Assembly: GCF_007954265.1 (NCBI RefSeq)
Contig: NZ_VOLS01000002.1
Location: forward strand, 1-64,000
Length of the DNA: 64,000 nt
Source of the DNA: Colwellia sp. C1TZA3
GTDB lineage: Bacteria; Pseudomonadota; Gammaproteobacteria; Enterobacterales; Alteromonadaceae
Reading direction: 5' to 3'
The position numbers and the translations under genes are program-made. Positions 44,729-54,870 of this stretch are shown piece after piece. The number at the start of each line of letters is the position of its first letter. The stretch's first letter is position 1. Under the pieces are notes generated by a model. That model ran no database searches. It saw only the letters and a program-made list of their open reading frames with translations, and was not told where the DNA came from.

Positions 44729-46117
44729 ATGAAAAATATTTTTAAAAATACCTTTAAAAAGGCAACGCTAGTATCAATAGCGGTGACCGTCGCATTAGCA
44801 TCAACCGGTGCTACTGCAAAAATTAGCGATCAAGATGCGGCTAAGTTACAAAAAGAATTAACGCCGTTTGGTGCTGTTCGTGCAGCTAATGCCGATGGTT
44901 CTATTCCTGCATGGACCGGTGGTATTAAATCAGCACCGGCGGGTTATACTGTAGGCGATCATCATATAGATCCATTTGCTGATGATAAGGCGATGTATAC
45001 CATCACGGCTAAGAATCTTGCGCAATATAAAGACTTATTAACGCCAGGCCAAATTAAGTTATTTGAAACCTACCCTGATACTTACAAAATGAGTGTTTAT
45101 CAATCTCGTCGTTCAGCATCGTATCCTGAGCATGTTTATCAGGCGACTTTGGACAATGCCACTAGAACTGAATTAGTTGAAGGTGGCAATGGTATTATTC
45201 AAGCGGCAATTGGTATCCCATTTCCAGTACCAAGTGACGGTTTAGAAGCCATTTGGAATCACATTTTACGTTATCGCGGTGAAAAAATAGTTCGTGAAGG
45301 TGGTCAAGCAGCGCCAACAGCATCAGGCGATTATACCTATATGGGCTTTGATGATCAGTTACTTATACCCTATGGCGTTAAGGGTGTTAAAGCTGAAGAG
45401 CTTCAAAAAACCAATATTTTATTTAAATTTAAACAAAAAGTGACTGAGCCAGCACGTTTAGCGGGTACGGCTTTATTGGTTCATGAAACTATGGATCAAA
45501 TAAAGACGCCTCGTCAAGCTTGGACCTATAATACTGGCCAGCGTCGTGTTCGTCGTGCACCTAATGTTGCTTATGACGCACCAGGTACAGCGTCAGATGG
45601 CTTAAGAACAACAGATGACTTTGACATGTTTAACGGGGCACCTAATCGTTATAACTGGACATTAAAAGGCAAGCAAGAGTTGTTAATTCCTTATAATGAT
45701 TATCGTTTGCATAGTGATGATTTAAAATATGATCAAATTTTACAACCGGGTCATATTAATCCTGAACTAGTACGTTACGAGAAACATCGCGTTTGGGTGG
45801 TCGAGGCGAACTTAAAATCAGATACGCGTCATACCTATAAAAAACGGGTGTTCTATATTGACGAAGATAGCTGGCAAGTAGCGGTTACTGACATTTATGA
45901 CAACCGTGATGAGCTATATCGAGTGGGTGTTGCTCATGGTATTAATTACTATGAAGTACCAACGCAATGGTCAACTTTAGAAGTGTTTCATGATCTACAA
46001 TCTCGCCGCTATATTGCGATGGGCTTAGACAATGAAGCTAGTATGTATGACTTTTCCGCCGATTTAAATGATGTAGACTTTACGTCTTCAGCATTACGTC
46101 GTGAAGGTCGCAGATAA
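44729..46117 (+). CDS. DUF1329 family periplasmic/outer-membrane protein
   Basis: This 462-residue protein has a signal peptide at 1-30 (LVSIAVTVALASTGATA). The DUF1329 signature is visible in AAKLQKELTPFGAVRAANADGSIPAWTGG, GIPFPVPSDGLEAIWNHILRYRG and YNTGQRRVRRAPNVAYDAP, with a C-terminal VEANLKSDTRHTYKKRVFYIDEDSW region. The domain is predicted to have a LolA/LolB-like fold, which shields lipid in a cavity. ATG 44729 has TGAGGA 8 bases upstream; ATG 44714 would overlap that site. It is 21 bp after the DUF1302 gene and clearly in one operon. Confidence 0.88.
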   Translation: MKNIFKNTFKKATLVSIAVTVALASTGATAKISDQDAAKLQKELTPFGAVRAANADGSIPAWTGGIKSAPAGYTVGDHHIDPFADDKAMYTITAKNLAQYKDLLTPGQIKLFETYPDTYKMSVYQSRRSASYPEHVYQATLDNATRTELVEGGNGIIQAAIGIPFPVPSDGLEAIWNHILRYRGEKIVREGGQAAPTASGDYTYMGFDDQLLIPYGVKGVKAEELQKTNILFKFKQKVTEPARLAGTALLVHETMDQIKTPRQAWTYNTGQRRVRRAPNVAYDAPGTASDGLRTTDDFDMFNGAPNRYNWTLKGKQELLIPYNDYRLHSDDLKYDQILQPGHINPELVRYEKHRVWVVEANLKSDTRHTYKKRVFYIDEDSWQVAVTDIYDNRDELYRVGVAHGINYYEVPTQWSTLEVFHDLQSRRYIAMGLDNEASMYDFSADLNDVDFTSSALRREGRR

Positions 46118-46131
46118 GTAAGAAGGTTAAT

Positions 46132-46167
46132 AAAACGGCTGGCTAGTGCTAGCCGTTTTTGTTTTAA
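46132..46167 (+). terminator. Terminator after the DUF1302-DUF1329 pair
   Basis: AAAACGGCT (46132-46140) pairs with AGCCGTTTT (46151-46159), with a nested GGCTAG/CTAGCC, and runs into TTTTTGTTTT. Confidence 0.85.
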
Positions 46168-46334
46168 AGTTTTCAAAGCGTTATTAAATTTTTCATTCCT
46201 CTGTTTTTTAGCTAAGCTAAAGACTGGGGATATCATGGTATCAATGGGCATCACTCAGGCTCATTTTCTCCTTAACCTATCTAACTTGAGGCCTACGGTC
46301 TCTACAGTTCAAATCAATGGAGCTAATATAGTTA

Positions 46335-47339
46335 ATGATGCGTCTTCTCGTTATTTTACTCAGTTTTCTTACTATCCCTATTATTAATGCGCAAACACTA
46401 GACTCGGTCATTGCTCCACTGGCGAGTAAATCACTCTTGCTTGATATTACGGTGATTAATCAGTCAAAATTAGTTGTTGTCGGTGAGCGTGGTCACATTC
46501 TATTTTCGACAGATGGTGTGCAATGGCAACAAGCACAAGTGCCGGTACAAGTGACATTAACCGCGGTTTACTTTACCGATAAAAACAACGGTTGGGCAGT
46601 TGGTCATGACGCGACCATATTATCGTCAAAAGATGGTGGTATTTCTTGGCAAGTACAACAGCATCTGCCACAAGTAGAGAAGCCGCTGTTGGATGTATTG
46701 TTTTTGGACAAAAAAAATGGCATTGCTCTTGGCTCCTATGGTTTATTTTATCGCACAAATGATGGTGGCGAGCATTGGGCTATAGAGCATCATAATGAAC
46801 TTCTTTATCCAGAAGACCAAGCGTATTTAGCCGAATTAAAACGGGAAGATGAAGAGGCGTATTTAGATGTGCAAAGCAGTATATTACCGCATTTTAATCG
46901 CGTTGTTGCCGATGGTCGTACCTTATACATAGCCGGAGAAATGGGCCTAATTGCAAAAAGTAATGATTTTGGTGTTAGTTGGCAAAAACTTGATGAGATA
47001 TATCCAGGCTCATTTTACGATATAAATCGCACACAGGAAGGCAACTTACTGGTTGTGGGTTTGCGAGGTCATATCTTTCGTAGTTTACGAAATGGTACAC
47101 CATGGCAAGCAATTGATAGCAATGTTACCGCCTTGTTAAGCGCTATTGTGCTTAGTGACGATCAACGGGTGTTTATATTGGGTAATAACGGCGTATTATT
47201 AGAAAGTCGCGATGATGGTGCTACCTTTACCCAACATCTTCAAAAAGACGGTAAAGCACTTATAGCCGGGGTTTGGTATAAAAATAAAATTATCGCCGTC
47301 TCTGATGTTGGCATCAAAACCATTAACGTAACTAAGTAA
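46335..47339 (+). CDS. YCF48/Hcf136-like beta-propeller protein
   Basis: This 334-residue exported protein has a signal peptide at 1-19 (LLSFLTIPIINA). Repeated Asp-box-like units follow (ILFSTDGVQWQQ, ILSSKDGGISWQV, FYRTNDGGEHWA, IAKSNDFGVSWQK, LLESRDDGATFTQ), the BNR/YCF48 seven-blade propeller pattern. In plants and cyanobacteria YCF48 helps assemble photosystem II. In non-photosynthetic bacteria such proteins are coupled to MMPL-type RND pumps, and here the pump gene starts 5 bp downstream. The role is probably a periplasmic partner of that pump. Confidence 0.86.
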   Translation: MMRLLVILLSFLTIPIINAQTLDSVIAPLASKSLLLDITVINQSKLVVVGERGHILFSTDGVQWQQAQVPVQVTLTAVYFTDKNNGWAVGHDATILSSKDGGISWQVQQHLPQVEKPLLDVLFLDKKNGIALGSYGLFYRTNDGGEHWAIEHHNELLYPEDQAYLAELKREDEEAYLDVQSSILPHFNRVVADGRTLYIAGEMGLIAKSNDFGVSWQKLDEIYPGSFYDINRTQEGNLLVVGLRGHIFRSLRNGTPWQAIDSNVTALLSAIVLSDDQRVFILGNNGVLLESRDDGATFTQHLQKDGKALIAGVWYKNKIIAVSDVGIKTINVTK

Positions 47340-47344
47340 CTGTC

Positions 47345-49663
47345 ATGAAATTTAACTCTATTATTAATGTTGTAGAAGCAACACTCTTTCGTCGTCGTTT
47401 AGCGGTATTGGTATTTTTTGCTCTAACCAGTATTTTTTTGTTGTTTCAAGCAACACAAATTAAACTTGATGCGGCCTTTACTAAGCATATTCCACTTAAC
47501 CACACTTATATGAAAACCTATCTCGAGCATAGGGAGAATTTTGGTGGTGCAAATAACGTATTAATTTCAGTGTGTGACAGTAGCGGGGATATTTTTAATC
47601 CTGAGTTTTTTACCGCCTTAAAAGGTGTACACGACCAGCTGTTTTTTATACCCGGTGTTGATAGAATTCAGGTGAAATCTTTATTCTCACCGAGTACACG
47701 ATTTGTTGAAATTGTTGAAGATGGCTTTGCCGGTGGCCCGGTAATACCTGCAAGCTTTCAACCAGATGCCGCGGGTTTAGCTATTGTAAAAGGTAATATA
47801 GAAAAAGCGGGTATTGTTGGTAGTATTGTTGCTGATGATTACAGTTGTTCTATGGTGAAAGCCTCATTAATGGAAATTGATCCAAATACCGGTAAGAAGT
47901 TAGATAGCATTGTACTTGCCGGACAATTGGAAAATGAAATTCGGGGTGAGTTTGAAAAAGATAATATCTCAATACATATCATTGGCTTTACCAAAATGGT
48001 GGGCGATGTTGCAAAAGGAGCAAAAGGGGTTGTAACCTTTTTTGCTATTGCCATTGCTATTACTACATTAATGGTATTTTGGTTTTGTCGCTCACTTGCT
48101 TTAACTATTTTACCCATTTCATGTTCATTGATTGCTGTGGTATGGCAACTTGGTATGTTATCAACACTTGGTTTTGGCTTAGACCCGATGTCGATATTGG
48201 TGCCCTTTTTAGTCTTTGCAATTGGTGTTAGTCATGGTGTGCAAATGATTAACTCAGTCTCCAAAATGGTTAATAGTGGAAAAACCAGTAAAGAAGCCGC
48301 GCAATTGAGTTTCCGGGTGCTGTTAGTGCCAGGTGGTATCGCACTGTTGTCAGATACGGTTGGCTTTATGACACTGTTATCTATTGATATTGGTATTATT
48401 CGTGAGCTTGCCATCACCGCCTCACTAGGTGTTGCGATGATTATTTTGACCAACTTGGTGTTGTTGCCGCTGTTAGTTTCTTATCTGCATGTACCAAAAA
48501 GCAAAGCAAAGCAGCCAAGTAAAGCGGCTTCTGCAGCTGATGGTATATGGCATTTTATGTCATTATTCGCAACACGTAAGGTAGCATTGATTATATTAGC
48601 CTGTACCGCTGTGCTTTATATTGTTGGCTACCAAAAAGCCCAGGATATGAAAATAGGGGAATTACATGCCGGTGCACCGTCACTTCATGAAGAATCGCGC
48701 TATAACCAAGATACCTTTTTAATTACTGATAAATATGCCATTAGTGTCGATTATATGTCGATTATTGTTGAAACTACGGCAGACGCTTGTACTTACTATG
48801 ATCACATGAACACTATTGATAGATTTCAGTGGCGTATGGAAAATATTCCAGGTGTAGAGTCAGCGGTGAGTTTACCGTCCATCGCAAAAATAGTGAATTC
48901 GGGCTATAACGAAGGTAATCCAAAATGGCGTGTACTATCACGTAACCCACAAACCTTAGTGCAATCAATTGCACGAGTGCCATCTTCGAGTGGTTTACTC
49001 AATAGCGATTGTAGTGCTATGCCGGTGATTTTGTTTTTAGAAGATCATAAAGCTGAAACAATTAATCGTGTGGTTGATGCAGCAAAACTAGCTGCGATTG
49101 ATTTTGGTAATGATAACTTATCGTTTAAGCTTGCCTCTGGTCCTGTTGGGGTTATGGCGGCGACTAATGAAGCGGTAGAAGCTGCTCAGATCCCGATGAT
49201 GCTTTATGTTTATGGTGCGGTGATTATTTTATGTTTATTAAGCTTTAGAAGTTTAAGAGCAACAATCGCAGTAGTTGTGCCACTTTACGTGGTATCAACG
49301 CTTGCACAATGGCTGATGACCGCACTTGATATTGGCTTAACGGTATCGACGTTACCGGTTATTGCATTAGGTGTCGGTATAGGTGTTGATTACGGCATTT
49401 ATATTCTGTCTACCATGAGTGTTAAGCTTCGCAATGGCGCTACAGTTCAAAGTGCTTATTTTGACGCACTTAAAGAGCGAGGTAGTGCGGTATTAATCAC
49501 CGGAGTGACGTTAGCTATTGGTGTTTCAACCTGGTTTTTCTCTGATTTGAAATTCCAAGTTGATATGGGCATATTATTAACCTTTATGTTTTTAGTCAAT
49601 ATGATTGCTGCCGTACTAGTATTACCAGCTATCGCTGCATTTTTATGGCCACAACGAAAATAA
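47345..49663 (+). CDS. RND-superfamily transporter, MMPL type
   Basis: This 772-residue inner-membrane transporter has the MMPL/sterol-sensing arrangement: first transmembrane segment at about 18-36, a large periplasmic loop, five segments at about 228-380 (with LDPMSILVPFLVFAIGVSHGVQM), another at about 412-428, a second loop and five final segments at about 620-768 (with ALGVGIGVDYGIYILSTM). No membrane-fusion protein or TolC partner is encoded nearby, unlike drug-efflux RND operons. The company of YCF48, DUF1302 and DUF1329 proteins suggests transport of lipids or hydrophobic compounds across the envelope (inferred). Confidence 0.9.
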   Translation: MKFNSIINVVEATLFRRRLAVLVFFALTSIFLLFQATQIKLDAAFTKHIPLNHTYMKTYLEHRENFGGANNVLISVCDSSGDIFNPEFFTALKGVHDQLFFIPGVDRIQVKSLFSPSTRFVEIVEDGFAGGPVIPASFQPDAAGLAIVKGNIEKAGIVGSIVADDYSCSMVKASLMEIDPNTGKKLDSIVLAGQLENEIRGEFEKDNISIHIIGFTKMVGDVAKGAKGVVTFFAIAIAITTLMVFWFCRSLALTILPISCSLIAVVWQLGMLSTLGFGLDPMSILVPFLVFAIGVSHGVQMINSVSKMVNSGKTSKEAAQLSFRVLLVPGGIALLSDTVGFMTLLSIDIGIIRELAITASLGVAMIILTNLVLLPLLVSYLHVPKSKAKQPSKAASAADGIWHFMSLFATRKVALIILACTAVLYIVGYQKAQDMKIGELHAGAPSLHEESRYNQDTFLITDKYAISVDYMSIIVETTADACTYYDHMNTIDRFQWRMENIPGVESAVSLPSIAKIVNSGYNEGNPKWRVLSRNPQTLVQSIARVPSSSGLLNSDCSAMPVILFLEDHKAETINRVVDAAKLAAIDFGNDNLSFKLASGPVGVMAATNEAVEAAQIPMMLYVYGAVIILCLLSFRSLRATIAVVVPLYVVSTLAQWLMTALDIGLTVSTLPVIALGVGIGVDYGIYILSTMSVKLRNGATVQSAYFDALKERGSAVLITGVTLAIGVSTWFFSDLKFQVDMGILLTFMFLVNMIAAVLVLPAIAAFLWPQRK

Positions 49664-49703
49664 ATGCTAATTAATTGAAAGAATAATTATGCATAAATAA
49701 ACA

Positions 49704-49735
49704 AGAAAATGACCGAAAGGTCATTTTCTATTTAT
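49704..49735 (+). terminator. Terminator after the RND transporter
   Basis: An 11-bp perfect stem, AGAAAATGACC (49704-49714) and GGTCATTTTCT (49719-49729), is capped by a GAAA tetraloop and followed by ATTTAT. A partial copy of the arm, AGAAAATGTC, lies at 49751. Confidence 0.8.
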
Positions 49736-49922
49736 AACTAATGAATAAATAGAAAATGTCGCTCTGATAGGGACATAAATGTACAGTTTTTAAAGTAATG
49801 TATCTAAAATAGTCCTCGCATTCCCCTATGTTTATTAATAAGATCACTGTTATAGTCTCTTCGCTTACAAAGACTAAAAAATAGTAATTATTTCAAGCGT
49901 TTTATCCAAAAAGGAAAAAGGC

Positions 49923-52900
49923 ATGACGTTAGTAGACGGTTTACCCTCAGTGATACTCTCAAACGTAGCACAGTTAATACAAAAAAAAGTTCCACCGGCA
50001 ACAGCTCCCCTTGTAAATCAATTTTCTGAGTTGCTTTATAAAAACATTTCAACTTTAGATTTAGATCATAGAAATGACAGTGACATGTACGGTGCCACGC
50101 TAAGCCTTTGGAATACGTTAAACGATTCTCAAGATGACAAACCTGTGATTAAAGTGTTTAATCCACAGGTGTCAAAAAATGGTTGGAAATCTAGCCATAC
50201 CATCATCGAAATAATTGTCCGTGATATGCCATTTTTAGTTGACTCTGTGCGTATTGCCTTAAGTCGATTGAACCTAACACCACATTTAATGCTAAATTCG
50301 CCAATAAAAATTATTCGTGATAAAAGCAAAAATATCACCAAGCTTTCCTCTTCTGTCGACCAAGCGTTTAAGTCAACGTCAGTTGAAACGGTATTTTTTA
50401 TCGAAATTGATCGTCAAATAGACACTAAGGTACTAGAAAGTATTGCCAAAGAATTACATTCAGTTGTCAGTGATATTGCGGTGACGGTGAACGATTGGCA
50501 ACCCATGCAAGCACGCTTACGTAGTGTTATTGACGAAGTTAAGCAAGCTATTTTACCTTGTTCTAAAGAAGAGCAAGGCGATAGTGTGAGCTTTTTAGAA
50601 TGGATGTTAGCCGATAATTTTACCTTATTAGGTTATCGCTCTTACCAAATTAAAACCTTGGAAGGCGATATAGCGCTGTCGGCCGATATTGACTCTAGCT
50701 TAGGCTTAATGAACCAGTATGGCGGCAGCAAAGAGCGCCTGATGTCTGATTTGAGCGAATCAGCTCGAGAAGTAGCTTTAGGCAATAACCTACTTGTTTT
50801 AACAAAAACCAATGCCAAGTCGCGTGTACATCGTCCCGCTCACCTTGATTATATTGGCGTTAAACGTTTTGACAATAAAGGTAATGTTATTGGTGAAGAG
50901 CGCTTTGTTGGTTTATTTGGTTCGGCTTATTACACCAATAGCGCGTTAGACTTGCCACTAATCAAGTCTAAAGTTTTAGCCGCTTGTAACAATTCTGGTT
51001 TTGCTAAAGGCACCCATGCTTATAAAGCATTAATTAACATACTTGAAACTTACCCAAGAGATGAGATTTTACAAAGTTTACCCGCTGAATTATTGAAAAA
51101 TGTTATGGGTATATTTCAAATGCAAGAGCGTGATTATTCAGGCTTGTTTATGCGCCGTGATGCCTTCAACCGCTTTTACTCTTGTATGGTTTATGTCCCA
51201 CGCGAACGTTACAACACTGCGTTACGTGTTAATACTCAAAAGTTGCTACAAGAAGCATTAGGTAGCAATGAAGAAGTAGAATTCACCACTTACTTCTCAG
51301 AGTCCGCACAAGCTCGTACACACTATATCGTTAAAGTTAATTCGACAAAAGCAGACATTAATGTGAAAGAAATTGAAAAGAATTTAAACCATGCTGCACG
51401 CAGTTGGGATGATAATTTAGCTGATTCATTAAACTCACATAAAGGCGAAGCGAAAGGTAAAGCGTTAAGTAGAAAATATACTAACTTCCCACAAGCTTAT
51501 AAAGATGAAGTTTTACCGGGTACAGCCATCGTCGATATTGAAAAGTTTGAAGCTTTATCTGCTGATAACAAACTTGAAATGTTGTTTTACCAACCGCAAG
51601 AAGAAGATGCTAACAGCCGCTCGGTAAAACTAAAGCTGTTCCACTCAGGTGAACCATTGCATTTATCTGATGTTTTACCGATGTTAGAAAACTTTGGTTT
51701 ACGTGTTATCGGTGAAAGCCCCTATGCAGTAAAATCTGAAAGCGGTGAAGTCTATTGGATTTTAGATTTTTCAATGTTACTTACTGGTAAAGGTAAGTTT
51801 AACTTAGAGATTGTTCAAAGCTTATTCCAAGATGCTTTTGCAAAAGTGTGGTCAGGGCAGTTAGAAGATGACGGTTTTAACCGTTTAATTTTAGGCGCTG
51901 AATTAGGTGGTCGTGAAGTATCGATTATCCGTGCCTATGCTAAATATGAGCGTCAAATTGGGGGTACCTTCAGTCAAAATTATACTGAAAACACTTTTGC
52001 ACGCTATCCAAGTATTGCTAAGTTATTAATTAAACTATTTAATTTACGTTTTTCACCCACTAAAAAGTTAAATGAAAAATTAATAGATAAGGTCCACACT
52101 AGCATTGAGTCGTCTTTAGACAGTGTTGCTAGCTTAGATGATGATCGTATTATTCGTCGTTTTGTTGAAATGATTAGTGCCACTATTCGTACTAACTATT
52201 TTCAGCCGCATCCTGTTACGGGTGAGAAGTCTTATATTTCATTCAAAATTTTACCGGCGAAAATTACTGACGTACCTTTGCCTTTGCCTAAATTTGAAAT
52301 ATTCGTTTACTCACCGCAAGTAGAAGGTGTGCACTTACGCGGCGGTAAAGTGGCGCGTGGTGGTTTGCGTTGGTCTGATCGCCGTGAGGACTTTCGCACT
52401 GAAGTGCTAGGTTTAGTGAAAGCCCAACAAGTTAAAAATACCGTTATTGTCCCTGTGGGTGCAAAAGGTGGTTTTGTTTGTAAGCAACTACCTAGTGGCA
52501 GCAGAAATGAAATTTTTGAAGCCGGTAAAGAGTGCTACCGTACCTTTATTCGTGGCCTACTTGATATTACCGACAATATTATTAACGGTGAAATAGTGCC
52601 ACCATTAAACGTTGTCCGCCACGATGAAGATGACCCTTATTTAGTGGTTGCCGCCGATAAAGGTACCGCGACATTTTCGGATATTGCTAATGGTATTTCT
52701 GACGAGTTTAATTTTTGGTTAGGCGACGCATTTGCCTCAGGTGGCAGTGTCGGTTACGACCATAAAGGCATGGGAATTACTGCTAAAGGCGCATGGGAGT
52801 CAGTAAAACGTCACTTTCGCGAAATGGATGTTGATTGTCAAACCACTGATTTCACTGTCGTTGGTGTTGGTGATATGGCTGGTGATGTTTTTGGTAATGG

Positions 52901-54764
52901 CATGTTATTATCAAAGCACATCCGTCTACAAGCCGCATTTAACCACTTGCATATCTTTATTGATCCAACGCCAGATGCTGCTGCTACTTATGTTGAGCGT
53001 GAGCGTTTATTTAATCTTCCAGGTTGTTCATGGGAAGATTTTGATATGTCTCTGGTTTCAGAAGGAGGGGGATTATTCAATCGCTCTGCTAAGTCAATAA
53101 AGTTGACGCCGCAAATTAAGAAAATGATTGGTACACAAAAACAAAGTATGGCGCCCAATGATTTAATTCAAGCTTTATTAAAAATGAAGGTTGATTTGTT
53201 ATGGAACGGCGGTATCGGTACTTATGTCAAAGGTTCAAAAGAATCTCACTTAGAAGTAGGTGACCGTGCTAACGACTCACTACGTATCAACGGCTTAGAT
53301 TTGGAAGCCAAAGTTGTTGGTGAGGGCGGTAATTTAGGTTTAACGCACTTAGGGCGAATTGAATTTGCCGCTAAAGGTGGCCGAATTAATGCCGACTTTG
53401 TTGATAATGCCGGTGGCGTTGATTGTTCAGATAACGAAGTTAACATCAAAATCTTATTAAACGGTTTAGTACAAAAAGGAGATTTAACCGTTAAGCAGCG
53501 TAATAAAATTCTTTATGACATGACCGAAGAAGTCGGTGATATTGTAATAGACGATTGTTATCGCCAAACCCATTCTTTGTCAATTACAGAGTTACGTGGT
53601 GTTAAGCAATTAAAAGAGCAAGCGCAATTTATTACTGAGTTAGAACGTTCTGGTAAATTAGATAGAGCGTTAGAGTTTATTCCAAGCGATGAAGAAATTG
53701 CCGAGCGTTTATCTTTAGGTAAAGGGCTAACACGCCCTGAGCTTTCTGTTTTACTTGCTTACAGTAAAATGGTGTTAAAAGAAGAACTTGTTTGTCCTGA
53801 AATTAGTGATAATGAATTTCATCAGAGCTTATTGATTAAAGCATTTCCAACATTTCTACAAGATAATTACAGTGCGCAAATGCAACACCATCCTCTGCGA
53901 GCTGAAATTATAGCGACTAAATTAGCTAATAATATTGGTAACGATATGGGCTTTAATTTTGTTCACCGTATGAAAGAAGAAACAGGGGCAACAACATCTG
54001 AAATAGCTAATTGCTATAGTATGGCGAGTGCAGTGTTTGAGTTGTCTGATATTTGGAAGCAGATCAGTGATTTAGATAATAAAATATCTACCTCTATTCA
54101 AACAGAAATGCTATTTCAGTTACGCAGAACCGTGCGCCGCGCTACGCGTTGGTTCCTTCGTCATCGTACTAAGTCATTGAATATTGCTCAGTCAATTGAA
54201 TTTTACCATACAACATTTGCTGCACTTTCGAGTAACATTACAAGTTATATGGTTGACAATGAAGCGGCGCAAATTAAGCGCGTGGAAGATGATTTGATTC
54301 AAGCGGGTGCGCCTGAGTCTGTGGCATTAAGAATTTCATTACTGAGCACTTTGTTCTCGGTAATGGATATTGCAGAAATTGCAAAATCTGAAGCGGTGCC
54401 AACCGAATTAGCGACTGATCTTTACTTTAAACTAGGTGCGAGATTAGACTTACACTGGTTCTTAGATCAAATTACCACACAACCGGTGTCGAATCACTGG
54501 CAAGCGCTGGCAAGGTCGTCATTTAGAGAAGAACTTGATTGGCAACAACGTTCATTAACTTCGGTAATATTACGTGGTAATAAAAATTCGACTGATATTG
54601 ATGCCATGTTGGAAAACTGGTTTGTAGATAATGCTCAACCGCTTGAGCGTTGGCAGCATATTTTGGCTAACTTTAGAATTGGTCAAACTCATGAGTTTGC
54701 AAAATTCTCAGTTGCTTTACGAGAATTAATGTTGTTAAGTTTGAACTGCGACCCCGTGAAATAA
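49923..54764 (+). CDS. gdhB: NAD-specific glutamate dehydrogenase, large (180 kDa) type
   Basis: This 1613-residue enzyme oxidatively deaminates glutamate to 2-oxoglutarate with NAD. It is the giant GDH class found in Pseudomonas, Shewanella and actinobacteria. The N-terminal third carries ACT-like regulatory regions. The catalytic domain (about 730-1250) shows RGGLRWSDRREDFRTEVLGLVKAQQVKN, the Lys motif VPVGAKGGFVCKQ, and VGVGDMAGDVFGNGMLLS of the NAD fold. The C-terminal helical region is family-specific. AAAGGAAAAAGGC precedes the ATG. It is monocistronic between two terminators. Confidence 0.96.
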   Translation: MTLVDGLPSVILSNVAQLIQKKVPPATAPLVNQFSELLYKNISTLDLDHRNDSDMYGATLSLWNTLNDSQDDKPVIKVFNPQVSKNGWKSSHTIIEIIVRDMPFLVDSVRIALSRLNLTPHLMLNSPIKIIRDKSKNITKLSSSVDQAFKSTSVETVFFIEIDRQIDTKVLESIAKELHSVVSDIAVTVNDWQPMQARLRSVIDEVKQAILPCSKEEQGDSVSFLEWMLADNFTLLGYRSYQIKTLEGDIALSADIDSSLGLMNQYGGSKERLMSDLSESAREVALGNNLLVLTKTNAKSRVHRPAHLDYIGVKRFDNKGNVIGEERFVGLFGSAYYTNSALDLPLIKSKVLAACNNSGFAKGTHAYKALINILETYPRDEILQSLPAELLKNVMGIFQMQERDYSGLFMRRDAFNRFYSCMVYVPRERYNTALRVNTQKLLQEALGSNEEVEFTTYFSESAQARTHYIVKVNSTKADINVKEIEKNLNHAARSWDDNLADSLNSHKGEAKGKALSRKYTNFPQAYKDEVLPGTAIVDIEKFEALSADNKLEMLFYQPQEEDANSRSVKLKLFHSGEPLHLSDVLPMLENFGLRVIGESPYAVKSESGEVYWILDFSMLLTGKGKFNLEIVQSLFQDAFAKVWSGQLEDDGFNRLILGAELGGREVSIIRAYAKYERQIGGTFSQNYTENTFARYPSIAKLLIKLFNLRFSPTKKLNEKLIDKVHTSIESSLDSVASLDDDRIIRRFVEMISATIRTNYFQPHPVTGEKSYISFKILPAKITDVPLPLPKFEIFVYSPQVEGVHLRGGKVARGGLRWSDRREDFRTEVLGLVKAQQVKNTVIVPVGAKGGFVCKQLPSGSRNEIFEAGKECYRTFIRGLLDITDNIINGEIVPPLNVVRHDEDDPYLVVAADKGTATFSDIANGISDEFNFWLGDAFASGGSVGYDHKGMGITAKGAWESVKRHFREMDVDCQTTDFTVVGVGDMAGDVFGNGMLLSKHIRLQAAFNHLHIFIDPTPDAAATYVERERLFNLPGCSWEDFDMSLVSEGGGLFNRSAKSIKLTPQIKKMIGTQKQSMAPNDLIQALLKMKVDLLWNGGIGTYVKGSKESHLEVGDRANDSLRINGLDLEAKVVGEGGNLGLTHLGRIEFAAKGGRINADFVDNAGGVDCSDNEVNIKILLNGLVQKGDLTVKQRNKILYDMTEEVGDIVIDDCYRQTHSLSITELRGVKQLKEQAQFITELERSGKLDRALEFIPSDEEIAERLSLGKGLTRPELSVLLAYSKMVLKEELVCPEISDNEFHQSLLIKAFPTFLQDNYSAQMQHHPLRAEIIATKLANNIGNDMGFNFVHRMKEETGATTSEIANCYSMASAVFELSDIWKQISDLDNKISTSIQTEMLFQLRRTVRRATRWFLRHRTKSLNIAQSIEFYHTTFAALSSNITSYMVDNEAAQIKRVEDDLIQAGAPESVALRISLLSTLFSVMDIAEIAKSEAVPTELATDLYFKLGARLDLHWFLDQITTQPVSNHWQALARSSFREELDWQQRSLTSVILRGNKNSTDIDAMLENWFVDNAQPLERWQHILANFRIGQTHEFAKFSVALRELMLLSLNCDPVK

Positions 54765-54772
54765 GTGTTAAG

Positions 54773-54800
54773 ATCCCCGCCATGAGCGGGGATTTTTTTG
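54773..54800 (+). terminator. gdhB terminator
   Basis: ATCCCCGC (54773-54780) pairs with GCGGGGAT (54786-54793) around CATGA, followed by TTTTTT. Confidence 0.93.
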
Positions 54801-54870
54801 TCATCAAGTTTATGTTTAGCGATTGATGTTAGTTTCTCGCAGGGCAATTATATTTAATTAAAGAGGTATT

